Of a stretch of DNA of 12,800 bases, positions 1-6,191 are shown piece after piece. Location: positions 1-12,800 of the forward strand of contig QFOL01000093.1 of NCBI GenBank assembly GCA_003241215.1, in the 5' to 3' direction. Within the stretch, counting starts at the first letter, position 1, and the number at the start of each line of letters is the position of its first letter. A program made the translations under genes and the position numbers. Origin of the DNA: Agrobacterium fabrum. GTDB taxonomy: Bacteria; Pseudomonadota; Alphaproteobacteria; Rhizobiales; Rhizobiaceae. The notes under the pieces are model-generated. The model searched no databases, was not told the DNA's origin, and was given only the letters and a program-made list of their open reading frames with translations.

Positions 1-518
1 TTGCCGATGCCGGACTGGCCCTGGAGCGAACGCTTGATCGTGTCATCCACGAACCAGGACAGTTCCTCCAGCGTCATGTTGGGCGAAGAGACGGCAAAGG
101 TCTGGATCGCCTGGCCCTCGACGTCGATCTTGCTGACGACGGGCACTTCGATATCGGCGGGCAGATCGCTGCGGATCTTGTCGATGGCGTCCTTGGTGTC
201 CTGAACGGCTTCTTCCGTCGGCTTTTCGATGCGGAAGACAACAGTCGTCGTCGACTGGCCGTCGACCACGGTGGACTGGATTTCGTCGACGCCGCTAATG
301 GCGGCGACGGCGTCCTCGATCTCCTTCGTCACCTGCATTTCCAGCTCGGACGGCGAAGCGCCGCTCTGGGTCACGGTGACGGCGACGACGGGAACGTCGA
401 TATTCGGAAAACGGGTGATCGGCAGCGTGTTGAACGCCTGCATGCCGAGGATCATCAAAAGCGCGAAGCCGAGCAGCGGCGCAATCGGGTTACGGATTGA
501 CCATGCGGAAAAGTTCAT
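1..518 (-). CDS. RND-family efflux permease, N-terminal part (runs off left edge)
   Basis: This is the first ~172 residues of an inner-membrane resistance-nodulation-division pump, which would use the proton gradient to export drugs or other small molecules through a tripartite complex. The start at 518 follows an AGGGA ribosome site and lies 13 bases after the adaptor stop. Residues 1-9 are cytoplasmic, ~10-30 form the first membrane helix (PIAPLLGFALLMILGMQAF), and the LPITRFPNIDVPVV stretch after it matches the typical start of the first periplasmic porter loop. The region QVTKEIEDAVAAISGVDEI and the later DDTIKRSLQGQSG are also standard RND porter-domain signatures. Full family members are about 1000-1050 residues, so most of the gene is outside the window. 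The frame is open to base 3 with no stop. The substrate cannot be read from this part. Confidence 0.93.
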   Translation of the reverse strand, partial: MNFSAWSIRNPIAPLLGFALLMILGMQAFNTLPITRFPNIDVPVVAVTVTQSGASPSELEMQVTKEIEDAVAAISGVDEIQSTVVDGQSTTTVVFRIEKPTEEAVQDTKDAIDKIRSDLPADIEVPVVSKIDVEGQAIQTFAVSSPNMTLEELSWFVDDTIKRSLQGQSGIG

Positions 519-531
519 TTCAATCCCTCAG

Positions 532-1725
532 TCAGTTGGACGCAGCCGTCTGGGCTTCAACCGGCTTTATCCGGTCACCATCACGCACGAATGCCCCAGC
601 CTTCTCGACAACCTTGTCTCCAGCGGCAAGACCGCTGACAATCTCGATGAAACCGCCGTCTTCGATGCCGGTCTCGATCTTCACCTGCTTGACGACATCA
701 CCTTCCACCTTGCGGGTGGTCGAGCCCTCACGCCCGGAGGTGACGGCCGACAGCGGCAAAGCGAGCGCATTCGTCTCCTCGACGATGATCGCCGCGCTGG
801 CATACATGCCGGAGCGCGCCGGGCTGTCGTTCGGCAGAACCACATGCACGGAGCCGAGGCGCGTCGTCGGATCGACGGTGGGCGAAACGAGGCGCACCTT
901 GCCCTCTATTTTCTCAGCTCCGCCGGCAACCGTCAAATAGGCTTTCTGACCCGCCTTGACCTTCTGGATATCGGTTTCGGACAGATCGGCGACGAGTTCG
1001 ATCGCCCCGTCCTTGATGACGGTGAACAGCGGATTGCCGGCGCCGCTGGCGATGGCGCCGACCTTGGCGTTCTTGGCGGAGACGATGCCGGCGACCGGGG
1101 TTTTCACGCCGGTACGCGTCAGCTTCAGATCGATGTCGTCAATCTGCGCGTCGACGACCTTGATGTCTGCCTCGCCGGCGGAAACGGCCTGTTTGGCCGC
1201 ATCCAGGCGGGCCTGCGCCACTTGAGCGGCTGCCTCGGTCTTTTCCGTCTCGGAAACGGAGCCGGAACCGCTCTGGCCGAGCTTGGCGGCGCGGTCGCGC
1301 TGGCGAAGGGCATCGTTGAGATTGGCCTGCGCTTCCAGCACCTGCGCCTTCGACTGGGTGACGGAGGCTTCAGCCTTGGCCTTGTTGGCCTCAAGCTGGC
1401 TCTTTTGCAGCACGAGGCTGTCGGAGGACAGCACGGCCAGAACCGAATTCGCTTCCACCCGGTCGCCGATATCGGCATTCAGCGTGTCGATCGACAGGCC
1501 GTCGACCAGCGGCTGGACGTAAATCTCGTCCACGGGACGGATCGTGCCGGTGGCGATGATGCGGTCCACGAGATCGCGTTTTGCGGCATGCGCGACGATG
1601 ATGGAGGGCAGGTTCTGCTGTTTGACCGGCGCCTGCGCCTCTCCTTGGGCGGCTGCGGAAAAAGGGAGCGCCGTTGCGGAAAGAAGCAGGAATACAAAGC
1701 GGTTAAACGTGACTTTATGCTGCAT
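532..1725 (-). CDS. RND efflux periplasmic adaptor subunit (HlyD/MexA type)
   Basis: Membrane-fusion subunit that links the inner-membrane pump to an outer-membrane channel. From the ATG at 1725 it is 397 residues. Residues 1-26 form a signal peptide (basic start, hydrophobic VFLLLSATALPF, cut near SAAA-Q), and no lipobox Cys is present, so it is probably not a lipoprotein. Residues ~65-105 are the first half of the lipoyl/barrel-sandwich domain (IATGTIRPVDEIYVQPLVDG, then DIGDRVEANSVLAVL). Residues ~105-200 form an Ala/Gln/Lys-rich coiled-coil hairpin, followed by the second lipoyl half (TPVAGIVSAKNAKVGAIAS) and a beta-barrel (ELVADLSETDIQKVKAGQKA). A TTG 18 bases upstream (1743) is in frame, but ATG at 1725 fits the signal peptide better. 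It is transcribed ahead of the permease with a 13-base gap, so the two form an operon. Confidence 0.93.
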   Translation of the reverse strand: MQHKVTFNRFVFLLLSATALPFSAAAQGEAQAPVKQQNLPSIIVAHAAKRDLVDRIIATGTIRPVDEIYVQPLVDGLSIDTLNADIGDRVEANSVLAVLSSDSLVLQKSQLEANKAKAEASVTQSKAQVLEAQANLNDALRQRDRAAKLGQSGSGSVSETEKTEAAAQVAQARLDAAKQAVSAGEADIKVVDAQIDDIDLKLTRTGVKTPVAGIVSAKNAKVGAIASGAGNPLFTVIKDGAIELVADLSETDIQKVKAGQKAYLTVAGGAEKIEGKVRLVSPTVDPTTRLGSVHVVLPNDSPARSGMYASAAIIVEETNALALPLSAVTSGREGSTTRKVEGDVVKQVKIETGIEDGGFIEIVSGLAAGDKVVEKAGAFVRDGDRIKPVEAQTAASN

Positions 1726-1872
1726 GTGTCTTGGCTCGCGCAATATTCGCTCACATGTCCTGCAGGCTCGGGGCCGTATCTCAAAAGGTCATGCGATGGC
1801 GAATGTGAAACAAGGGATCACAATACTTCCTTTTCGATCCTCCCGATTCAAACGCCCCTCAACGCGAATCTC

Positions 1873-1898
1873 AAGCACCTTTGCCGAGTGCTTTTTTT
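1873..1898 (+). terminator. Orphan intrinsic-terminator-like hairpin, plus strand
   Basis: AAGCAC (1873-1878) and GTGCTT (1888-1893) can form a 6-bp stem around a 9-base loop, and the second arm runs into seven consecutive T residues (1892-1898). This has the shape of a rho-independent terminator reading left to right. No plus-strand protein gene ends here: both neighbouring genes are on the minus strand. It may end a small RNA from about 1740-1870, or it may be chance, because the A-run on the other strand also falls in Lys codons of a possible 31-residue ORF. The stem is short, so confidence is moderate to low. Confidence 0.35.
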
Positions 1899-1985
1899 AC
1901 AAGATCAAATTTGGCAGTCTTGTGGGCGGGACTGTAATTCTTGTTGTCGTACAAATCAATCCGCATAGCCGCGATGGTTGATATA

Positions 1986-2021
1986 CATTTTTGTATAGGT
2001 ATGGATATTGTAATTCGTCAA
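1986..2021 (-). promoter_or_regulatory. Candidate promoter of the efflux operon with operator over the -10
   Basis: On the minus strand TTGACG (plus 2016-2021) and CTATAC (plus 1993-1998) are separated by exactly 17 bases, which is close to the alphaproteobacterial housekeeping consensus (CTTGAC-N17-CTATAT). Transcription would begin near 1986 and leave a leader of about 260 bases before the adaptor ATG at 1725. A perfect inverted repeat, TATACA-TTTT-TGTATA, spans 1982-1997 and covers the -10 box and the probable start point, the usual position for a TetR- or MarR-type repressor site. No regulator gene adjoins the operon, so any repressor is encoded elsewhere. Promoter activity is inferred from sequence only. 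Confidence 0.5.
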
Positions 2022-2112
2022 TTGGGTTACCAGCGGCGTGAGCGTTCTGGAATGCCGCAAATCGTCGATTTCATCGCCTTTGCCGCCTCATTCGACAATG
2101 CATGCGCCGGGT

Positions 2113-2168
2113 CCTCTCCCGTTTCGACGCTCAGCCCGTTTCTGACGGAAGCGTCGGGCGGGGAGAGG
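2113..2168 (-). terminator. Stem-loop at the 3' end of the pyrimidine operon
   Basis: Seven bases beyond the Nudix stop codon, CCTCTCCC (2113-2120) pairs with GGGAGAGG (2161-2168). Inside that, CGACGC (2125-2130) pairs with GCGTCG (2151-2156). The nested stems form one long GC-rich hairpin at the end of the operon. No T-run follows on the minus strand, so it is not a textbook intrinsic terminator. It more likely helps factor-dependent ending or protects the 3' end of the message. It also separates this operon from the efflux promoter about 90 bases further on. Confidence 0.4.
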
Positions 2169-2174
2169 CCTCTT

Positions 2175-2615
2175 TCAGCGCGGCTTTTTGTCGCTTGCCG
2201 TCAGCGCGCGCGCCAGCGGCAGCATTTGGGTTTCCGTCAGCCTGGCGATCGCCACGCCGGGCCGGCGGTCGAGATCCAGCCAGCGCACCTCCTCGATTTC
2301 CGCCTGCGGCACGACCTCGGTGTGAAGCCTGGCGGTGAAGGCGTGGGCGACGACGTCGGCTCCCGGCTCATTGGCGGCTTCCTCGCGAAAGACGCCCTCA
2401 TAATGAAAGACATGTCCGGGCAGCGCCAGCCCGATTTCCTCGGCAAGTTCCCGGTGAAGCGCCTGCTCGGGGGTTTCGCCCGGATCGATCTTGCCGCCCG
2501 GCTGCATGAATTGCGTGGTGCCGCGCTTGCGCACGACCAGCATCTGCCGCTGCTCGTTGAGGAGAATGGCTGCGGCGATGACGATTTCTCGTTTCTGTTC
2601 GGTGTTCACGGTCAT
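2175..2615 (-). CDS. Nudix (MutT-like) hydrolase
   Basis: A 146-residue cytosolic Nudix protein, about the usual size for a single-domain member. These enzymes cleave nucleoside diphosphates linked to another group, using Mg2+. The Nudix box is complete at about residues 42-64: GGKIDPGE, seven residues, then REL, EE and IGL, so all metal-binding glutamates are kept. Ahead of it are strand segments IVIAAAILLNEQRQMLVVRKR, as in MutT-type proteins. Its ATG overlaps the dihydropyrimidinase stop in an ATGA (2612-2615), so it is translationally coupled and last in the operon. The coupling suggests a nucleotide or base-related substrate, such as a damaged pyrimidine nucleotide, but the sequence does not show specificity. 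An upstream open frame to 3143 is only a shadow of the dihydropyrimidinase. Confidence 0.9.
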   Translation of the reverse strand: MTVNTEQKREIVIAAAILLNEQRQMLVVRKRGTTQFMQPGGKIDPGETPEQALHRELAEEIGLALPGHVFHYEGVFREEAANEPGADVVAHAFTARLHTEVVPQAEIEEVRWLDLDRRPGVAIARLTETQMLPLARALTASDKKPR

Positions 2616-4069
2616 ACTCCCGATGCCGGAATGCCGCTGCGTTCCACCCGGCGCGGCGAAACGAGTTCCTTCCAGGTGGAAAGCGCCCGGCTGACGGCGG
2701 GATAGGGATCGCGGGCCACGAACCGGCCGTGGCCTTCCTGCGTTTCGATGGTGGCCTCCTCGACGCTGACGAGGCCGCGCGACAGGGTGTAGCGCGGCAG
2801 GCCCTTCACCTTCTTTCCCTCGAACACGTTGTAATCGATGGCCGACTGCTGGCTTGCCGCGCTGATGGTCTTTGTGAGCTGCGGATCCCAGACGACGATA
2901 TCGGCATCGCTGCCGACGAGGATCGCGCCCTTTTTCGGATAGATATTGAGGATCTTGGCGATATTGGTGGAGGTGACGGCGACAAATTCGTTCATCGTCA
3001 GGCGGCCGGTCGCCACGCCGTGGGTCCAGAGCAGCGGCATGCGGTCTTCCAGTCCGCCGGTGCCGTTCGGTATCCTGCGGAAATCGCCGATGCCGAAGCG
3101 CTTCTGCTCGGTGGTGAAGGCGCAATGGTCGGTCGCCACGCATTGCAGCGAGCCGGAGGCGAGGCCCGCCCAGAGGCTGTCCTGATGCTGCCGGTTGCGG
3201 AAGGGCGGCGACATGACCCGTCGGGCGGCATGATCCCAGTCGGCATTGGCATATTCGCCTTCGTCGAGGATCAGGTGCTGGATCAACGGTTCGCCATAAA
3301 CGCGCATGCCGTTGCTCCGGGCGCGGCGGATCGCCTCATGCGCCTGCTCGCAGGAGGTATGCACGACATAAAGCGGCGCGCCCGCCATGTCTGCAATGAT
3401 GATGGCGCGGTTGGTGGCTTCTCCCTCCACGGCGGGCGGGCGGGAATAGGCGTGCGCCTCTGGCCCGACATTGCCCTGCGCCATCAGTCTCTCCTGCATC
3501 TGCGCGACGATATCGCCGTTTTCCGCATGCACGAAGGGGATGGCGCCGAGTTCCGCGCAGCGCGAGAAGGAGGCGAACATCTCGTCGTCATTCACCATCA
3601 GCGCGCCCTTATAGGCCATGAAGTGCTTGAAGGAATTGATGCCCTTGTCCTGCACCACCGTCTTCATCTCGTCGAAGACCTGCTCGCCCCACCAGGTGAC
3701 GGCCATGTGGAAGGAATAATCGCAATTGGCGCGGGTCGCCTTGTTGTCCCATCGCGCCAGCGCCTCAAGCAGCGACTGGCCGGGTTCGGGCAGGCAGAAA
3801 TCCACCACCATGGTGGTGCCGCCGGCAAGCGCCGCCCGCGTACCGCTCTCGAAATCATCGGCGGAATAGGTGCCCATGAAGGGCATTTCCAGATGCACAT
3901 GCGGATCGATGCCGCCGGGCATGACGTAACATCCGGTGGCATCGAGCACGGTGCCGCCTGTCAGATCGGGTCCGATCTCGGTGATCCTGCCGCCTTCGAT
4001 CTTCACATCGGCCTTGTAGGTGAGGTCGGCGGTGACGATGGTGCCGTTCCTGATGATGGTGGCGGTCAT
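2612..4069 (-). CDS. hydA: Dihydropyrimidinase (D-hydantoinase family)
   Basis: Cytosolic cyclic amidohydrolase that opens 5,6-dihydrouracil or dihydrothymine to the N-carbamoyl-beta-amino acid, the second step of reductive pyrimidine breakdown. Relatives also hydrolyse 5-substituted hydantoins. It has 485 residues, the normal family length. The binuclear zinc ligands are all visible: His57 and His59 in GGIDPHVHLEMPF, the lysine to be carboxylated at Lys154 (FMAYKG), His181 (FVHAENGD), His237 (YVVHTSC) and Asp314 (VATDHCAF). The TIM-barrel is followed by a C-terminal beta-sandwich segment (GSDADIVVWDP, near 410) that closes the composite domain. ATGA overlaps join it to DUF559 upstream and Nudix downstream. 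The carbamoyl hydrolase two genes upstream and the divergent RutR-like regulator support pyrimidine catabolism rather than a purely hydantoin role. Confidence 0.95.
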   Translation of the reverse strand: MTATIIRNGTIVTADLTYKADVKIEGGRITEIGPDLTGGTVLDATGCYVMPGGIDPHVHLEMPFMGTYSADDFESGTRAALAGGTTMVVDFCLPEPGQSLLEALARWDNKATRANCDYSFHMAVTWWGEQVFDEMKTVVQDKGINSFKHFMAYKGALMVNDDEMFASFSRCAELGAIPFVHAENGDIVAQMQERLMAQGNVGPEAHAYSRPPAVEGEATNRAIIIADMAGAPLYVVHTSCEQAHEAIRRARSNGMRVYGEPLIQHLILDEGEYANADWDHAARRVMSPPFRNRQHQDSLWAGLASGSLQCVATDHCAFTTEQKRFGIGDFRRIPNGTGGLEDRMPLLWTHGVATGRLTMNEFVAVTSTNIAKILNIYPKKGAILVGSDADIVVWDPQLTKTISAASQQSAIDYNVFEGKKVKGLPRYTLSRGLVSVEEATIETQEGHGRFVARDPYPAVSRALSTWKELVSPRRVERSGIPASGV

Positions 4070-4500
4070 TGTGGTGTATTCCCGGTAGCGAGGGCTGGCG
4101 AATAACGGTCGGGATGATCGGGCGCGAAAGTCTCCGCGTTCAGGACGGCCAGGATGGTATTGAGTGTAGGGGAAAGCTCTTCGAAAACTTCATGATTCCA
4201 AAACCGAAGAACCGCATAACCCTGTCTGTTAAGCCAAAGCGTCCGCTGCCGGTCATGTGCGGAAGAGGCGTGCTGTGACCCGTCAAGCTCGACGATCAAC
4301 ATTTTTTCCCGGCAGGCGAAATCGGCGATGTAAGTGCCAAGGGGGACTTGCCGGCTGAATTTGAAACCGTTCAGCCTACGATTTTTGAGTTCGTACCACA
4401 GGCGATATTCCGCATCGGTTTCGTTGCGACGAAGTTTCCGCGCTTGCGTGGTTTTGCCGGAATGGCGTTTCGATGCTTTTTTGCCGGTGTGATCGATCAT
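4066..4500 (-). CDS. DUF559 endonuclease-like domain protein
   Basis: A 144-residue protein with the DUF559 domain, which belongs to the Vsr-like/restriction-endonuclease-like fold. Its cellular role is not established. The basic N-terminus (residues 7-25, rich in Lys/Arg) leads into TDAEYRLWYELKNRRLNGFKFSR in two parts, then PLGTYIADFAC with candidate catalytic Asp60, and IVELDGSQH with Glu71, Asp73 and His77. The C-terminal half (GYAVLRFWNHEVFEEL) is also typical. The ATG at 4500 has an AAGGA ribosome site that lies just outside a repeat element (4509-4669). The open frame continues upstream through that repeat to 4755, but that extension encodes only repeat sequence. Its stop overlaps the dihydropyrimidinase ATG (ATGA). 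It has no evident job in pyrimidine breakdown and looks like an insertion into the operon. Confidence 0.85.
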   Translation of the reverse strand: MIDHTGKKASKRHSGKTTQARKLRRNETDAEYRLWYELKNRRLNGFKFSRQVPLGTYIADFACREKMLIVELDGSQHASSAHDRQRTLWLNRQGYAVLRFWNHEVFEELSPTLNTILAVLNAETFAPDHPDRYSPALATGNTPQ

Positions 4501-4504
4501 GTTC

Positions 4505-4673
4505 CTTGCCCCCTCATCCGGCCCTTCGGGCCACCTTCTCCCCGGCGGGGAGAAGAAATGGGAGGCACCGTCGCAGGTTTTCATGACGTCGATGGTAGTG
4601 GCGAAAACATTGCCATGCGTTTCTTCTCCCCGCCGGGGAGAAGGTGGCCCGAAGGGCCGGATGAGGGGGCTTG
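4505..4673. repeat. MITE/RIME-like element with perfect ~50-bp inverted ends
   Basis: Bases 4508-4558 and 4620-4670 are perfect inverted copies of each other (51 bp), separated by 61 bases. Each copy holds two smaller palindromes: GGCCC-TTC-GGGCC (4520-4532 in the left copy) and a 9-bp stem CTTCTCCCC/GGGGAGAAG (4535-4555). This is the familiar composition of rhizobial RIME/REP-type intergenic repeats. The inner spacer is also partly self-complementary (GTTTTC 4577-4582 with GAAAAC 4603-4608). The tetramer CTTG occurs in direct orientation at both outer borders (4505-4508 and 4670-4673), which would fit a 4-bp target duplication around a 161-bp element. It lies between the M20 hydrolase and DUF559. 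Transcribed, it would form a very stable hairpin within the operon message. Confidence 0.85.
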
Positions 4674-4688
4674 GCCTCGTGGGTACGA

Positions 4689-5936
4689 TCATTCGACGAT
4701 CTCCGCAGTCTCCAGCACCGCATGCAGCAGCACGTCGCAGCCGGCGGCGGCCCATTCCGGTGAAATCTCCTCGGCTTCGTTGTGGGAAAGCCCATCCACA
4801 CAGGGGCAGAAGATCATGGTGGAGGGCGCGACCCTTGCCGTCCAGCAGGCATCGTGGCCGGCGCCGGAGATGATGTCCATGTGGCTGTAACCCAGTCTTT
4901 CCGCGGCTGAGCGCACGCGGCCGACTAGTACGGGATCGAAGGTAACAGGGTCGAAATGGCCGATGGCCTCGATCGAGCAGCCGACGCCGAGTTCTGCGGC
5001 GATCTCAGGCGCCTCGCGTTCGAAGATGGCGCGCATGCTGTCGAGTTTCGCCTGCGAGGGGGTTCTGAGGTCGATGGTGAAGACCACCTTGCCGGGCAGC
5101 ACGTTGCGGGAATTGGGCGTGAAGATCATCTGGCCGACGCCGGCGACGGCGCCGGGCTGGTGGGCCATGGCCACTTCCTGCACCTTTTCAAGGATGCGGG
5201 CGGCGGCAAGGCCGGCATTGACGCGCATGGCCATCGGCGTCGAACCGGTATGGGCCTCCTTGCCGGTCAGCGTCACTTCCAGCCACCACAGGCCCTGGCA
5301 ATGGGTGACGACGCCGATCTGCTTGTCCTGCGTCTCCAGAATAGGTCCCTGCTCGATGTGATATTCGAAATAGGCGTGCATTTTGCGTGCGCCAACCTCT
5401 TCCTCGCCCAGCCAGCCGATACGCTCCAGCTCGTCGCCATAGGTCTTGCCGTCGGTATCGGTGCGGCCATAGGCGTAATCGAGATCGTGAATGCCGGCGA
5501 AGACGCCCGATGCCAGCATGGCCGGGGCAAAGCGCGCGCCCTCCTCATTGGACCAGTTGGTGACGACGATCGGATGTCTGGTTTTGATATTGAGGTCGTT
5601 CAGGCTGCGCACCACTTCCAGCCCGGCCAGCACGCCGAGCACGCCATCGAACTTGCCCCCCGTCGGCTGGGTGTCGAGATGGCTGCCGATATAGACGGGA
5701 AGCGCATCCGGATCCTCACCGGCGCGGGTCGCAAACATCGTGCCCATGCGGTCGACGCCCATCGTCAGGCCGGCCGCCTCGCACCAGCGCTGGAACAGCC
5801 GGCGTCCCTCCGCATCCTCATCCGTCAGCGTGCGGCGGTTGTTGCCGCCGGCAATGCCGGGGCCGATCTTCGCCATGTCCATCAGACTGTCCCACAGACG
5901 GTCGCCATTGACCGTCAAGTTCTTACCCGCCGTCAT
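4689..5936 (-). CDS. M20-family Zn hydrolase, probable N-carbamoyl-beta-alanine amidohydrolase
   Basis: A 415-residue cytosolic amidohydrolase of the M20 hydantoinase/carbamoylase group, which includes beta-ureidopropionase, L-carbamoylase and allantoate amidohydrolase. In this context it most likely converts N-carbamoyl-beta-alanine to beta-alanine, CO2 and ammonia, the third step of reductive pyrimidine breakdown. The metal ligands are present: His86 and Asp97 in GSHLDTQPTGGKFDG, Glu132 in SNEEGARF, His193 in YHIEQG and His385 in LSHNEAEEI. The dimerisation (lid) domain lies roughly at 210-325. The ATG at 5936 has a GAGGA site about 10 bases upstream. It is first in the operon and divergent from the RutR-like gene. 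Allantoate or L-carbamoyl amino acids cannot be excluded from sequence alone, and related agrobacterial enzymes are known to be promiscuous. Confidence 0.9.
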   Translation of the reverse strand: MTAGKNLTVNGDRLWDSLMDMAKIGPGIAGGNNRRTLTDEDAEGRRLFQRWCEAAGLTMGVDRMGTMFATRAGEDPDALPVYIGSHLDTQPTGGKFDGVLGVLAGLEVVRSLNDLNIKTRHPIVVTNWSNEEGARFAPAMLASGVFAGIHDLDYAYGRTDTDGKTYGDELERIGWLGEEEVGARKMHAYFEYHIEQGPILETQDKQIGVVTHCQGLWWLEVTLTGKEAHTGSTPMAMRVNAGLAAARILEKVQEVAMAHQPGAVAGVGQMIFTPNSRNVLPGKVVFTIDLRTPSQAKLDSMRAIFEREAPEIAAELGVGCSIEAIGHFDPVTFDPVLVGRVRSAAERLGYSHMDIISGAGHDACWTARVAPSTMIFCPCVDGLSHNEAEEISPEWAAAGCDVLLHAVLETAEIVE

Positions 5937-6044
5937 GAAATGTCGTCCTCACCCGTTTTGCCTTGTCGAAGCAAAGCTCGTGCCGTTCCCGTTTTTGCCG
6001 GCTAAGATAACAGCCATTGCCTTGTGGCGGCGATGATGGATAAA

Positions 6045-6060
6045 TTGACCGGCCGGTAAA
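6045..6060. promoter_or_regulatory. RutR-type operator in the divergent promoter region
   Basis: TTGACCGGCCGGTAAA is a 16-bp inverted repeat with a single mismatched pair. It resembles the E. coli RutR site (TTGACCA-N2-TGGTCAA), keeping TTGACC on one side and GGT-AA on the other. It lies 109 bases before the M20 hydrolase and 132 bases before the RutR-like gene. On the minus strand a weak -35-like TTGCAA (6063-6068) and an AT-rich ATTTAT (6040-6045) flank it at 17-base spacing, so a bound regulator would block an operon promoter. A second, smaller palindrome, TGCCG-TAG-CGGCA (6153-6165), sits just before the regulator gene. Binding is inferred. Confidence 0.6.
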
Positions 6061-6191
6061 CATTGCAAATTCGCGGCGGCGTCAGCAAGGGACTTTTGTG
6101 ACGAATCGCACTAATTTTGCCTAAGCTGTACGCGAAGATTATTTTTTAAGCATGCCGTAGCGGCAATTGCACCGAAAACAGAGAGCAGAGA

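Noticed and set aside
1789..1821. 10-residue GTG-start ORF in the efflux leader after an AAGGAAG sequence, minus strand
   Set aside because: Very short, non-ATG start and no attenuator structure beside it; it is not enough to call a leader peptide.
229..1968. Long plus-strand ORF (579 codons) opposite the efflux adaptor
   Set aside because: It is antisense to a clear HlyD-type protein with signal peptide and lipoyl motifs. Its own product shows no recognisable domain; it arises from GC-rich codon bias.
2729..4105. Plus-strand ORF of 458 codons opposite dihydropyrimidinase
   Set aside because: The minus strand has all six metal ligands of the enzyme; the opposite product is low-complexity and family-less.
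4501..4755. Upstream extension of the DUF559 frame through the repeat (start at 4755)
   Set aside because: The added residues only translate the RIME-type repeat, and the ATG at 4500 has its own AAGGA site.
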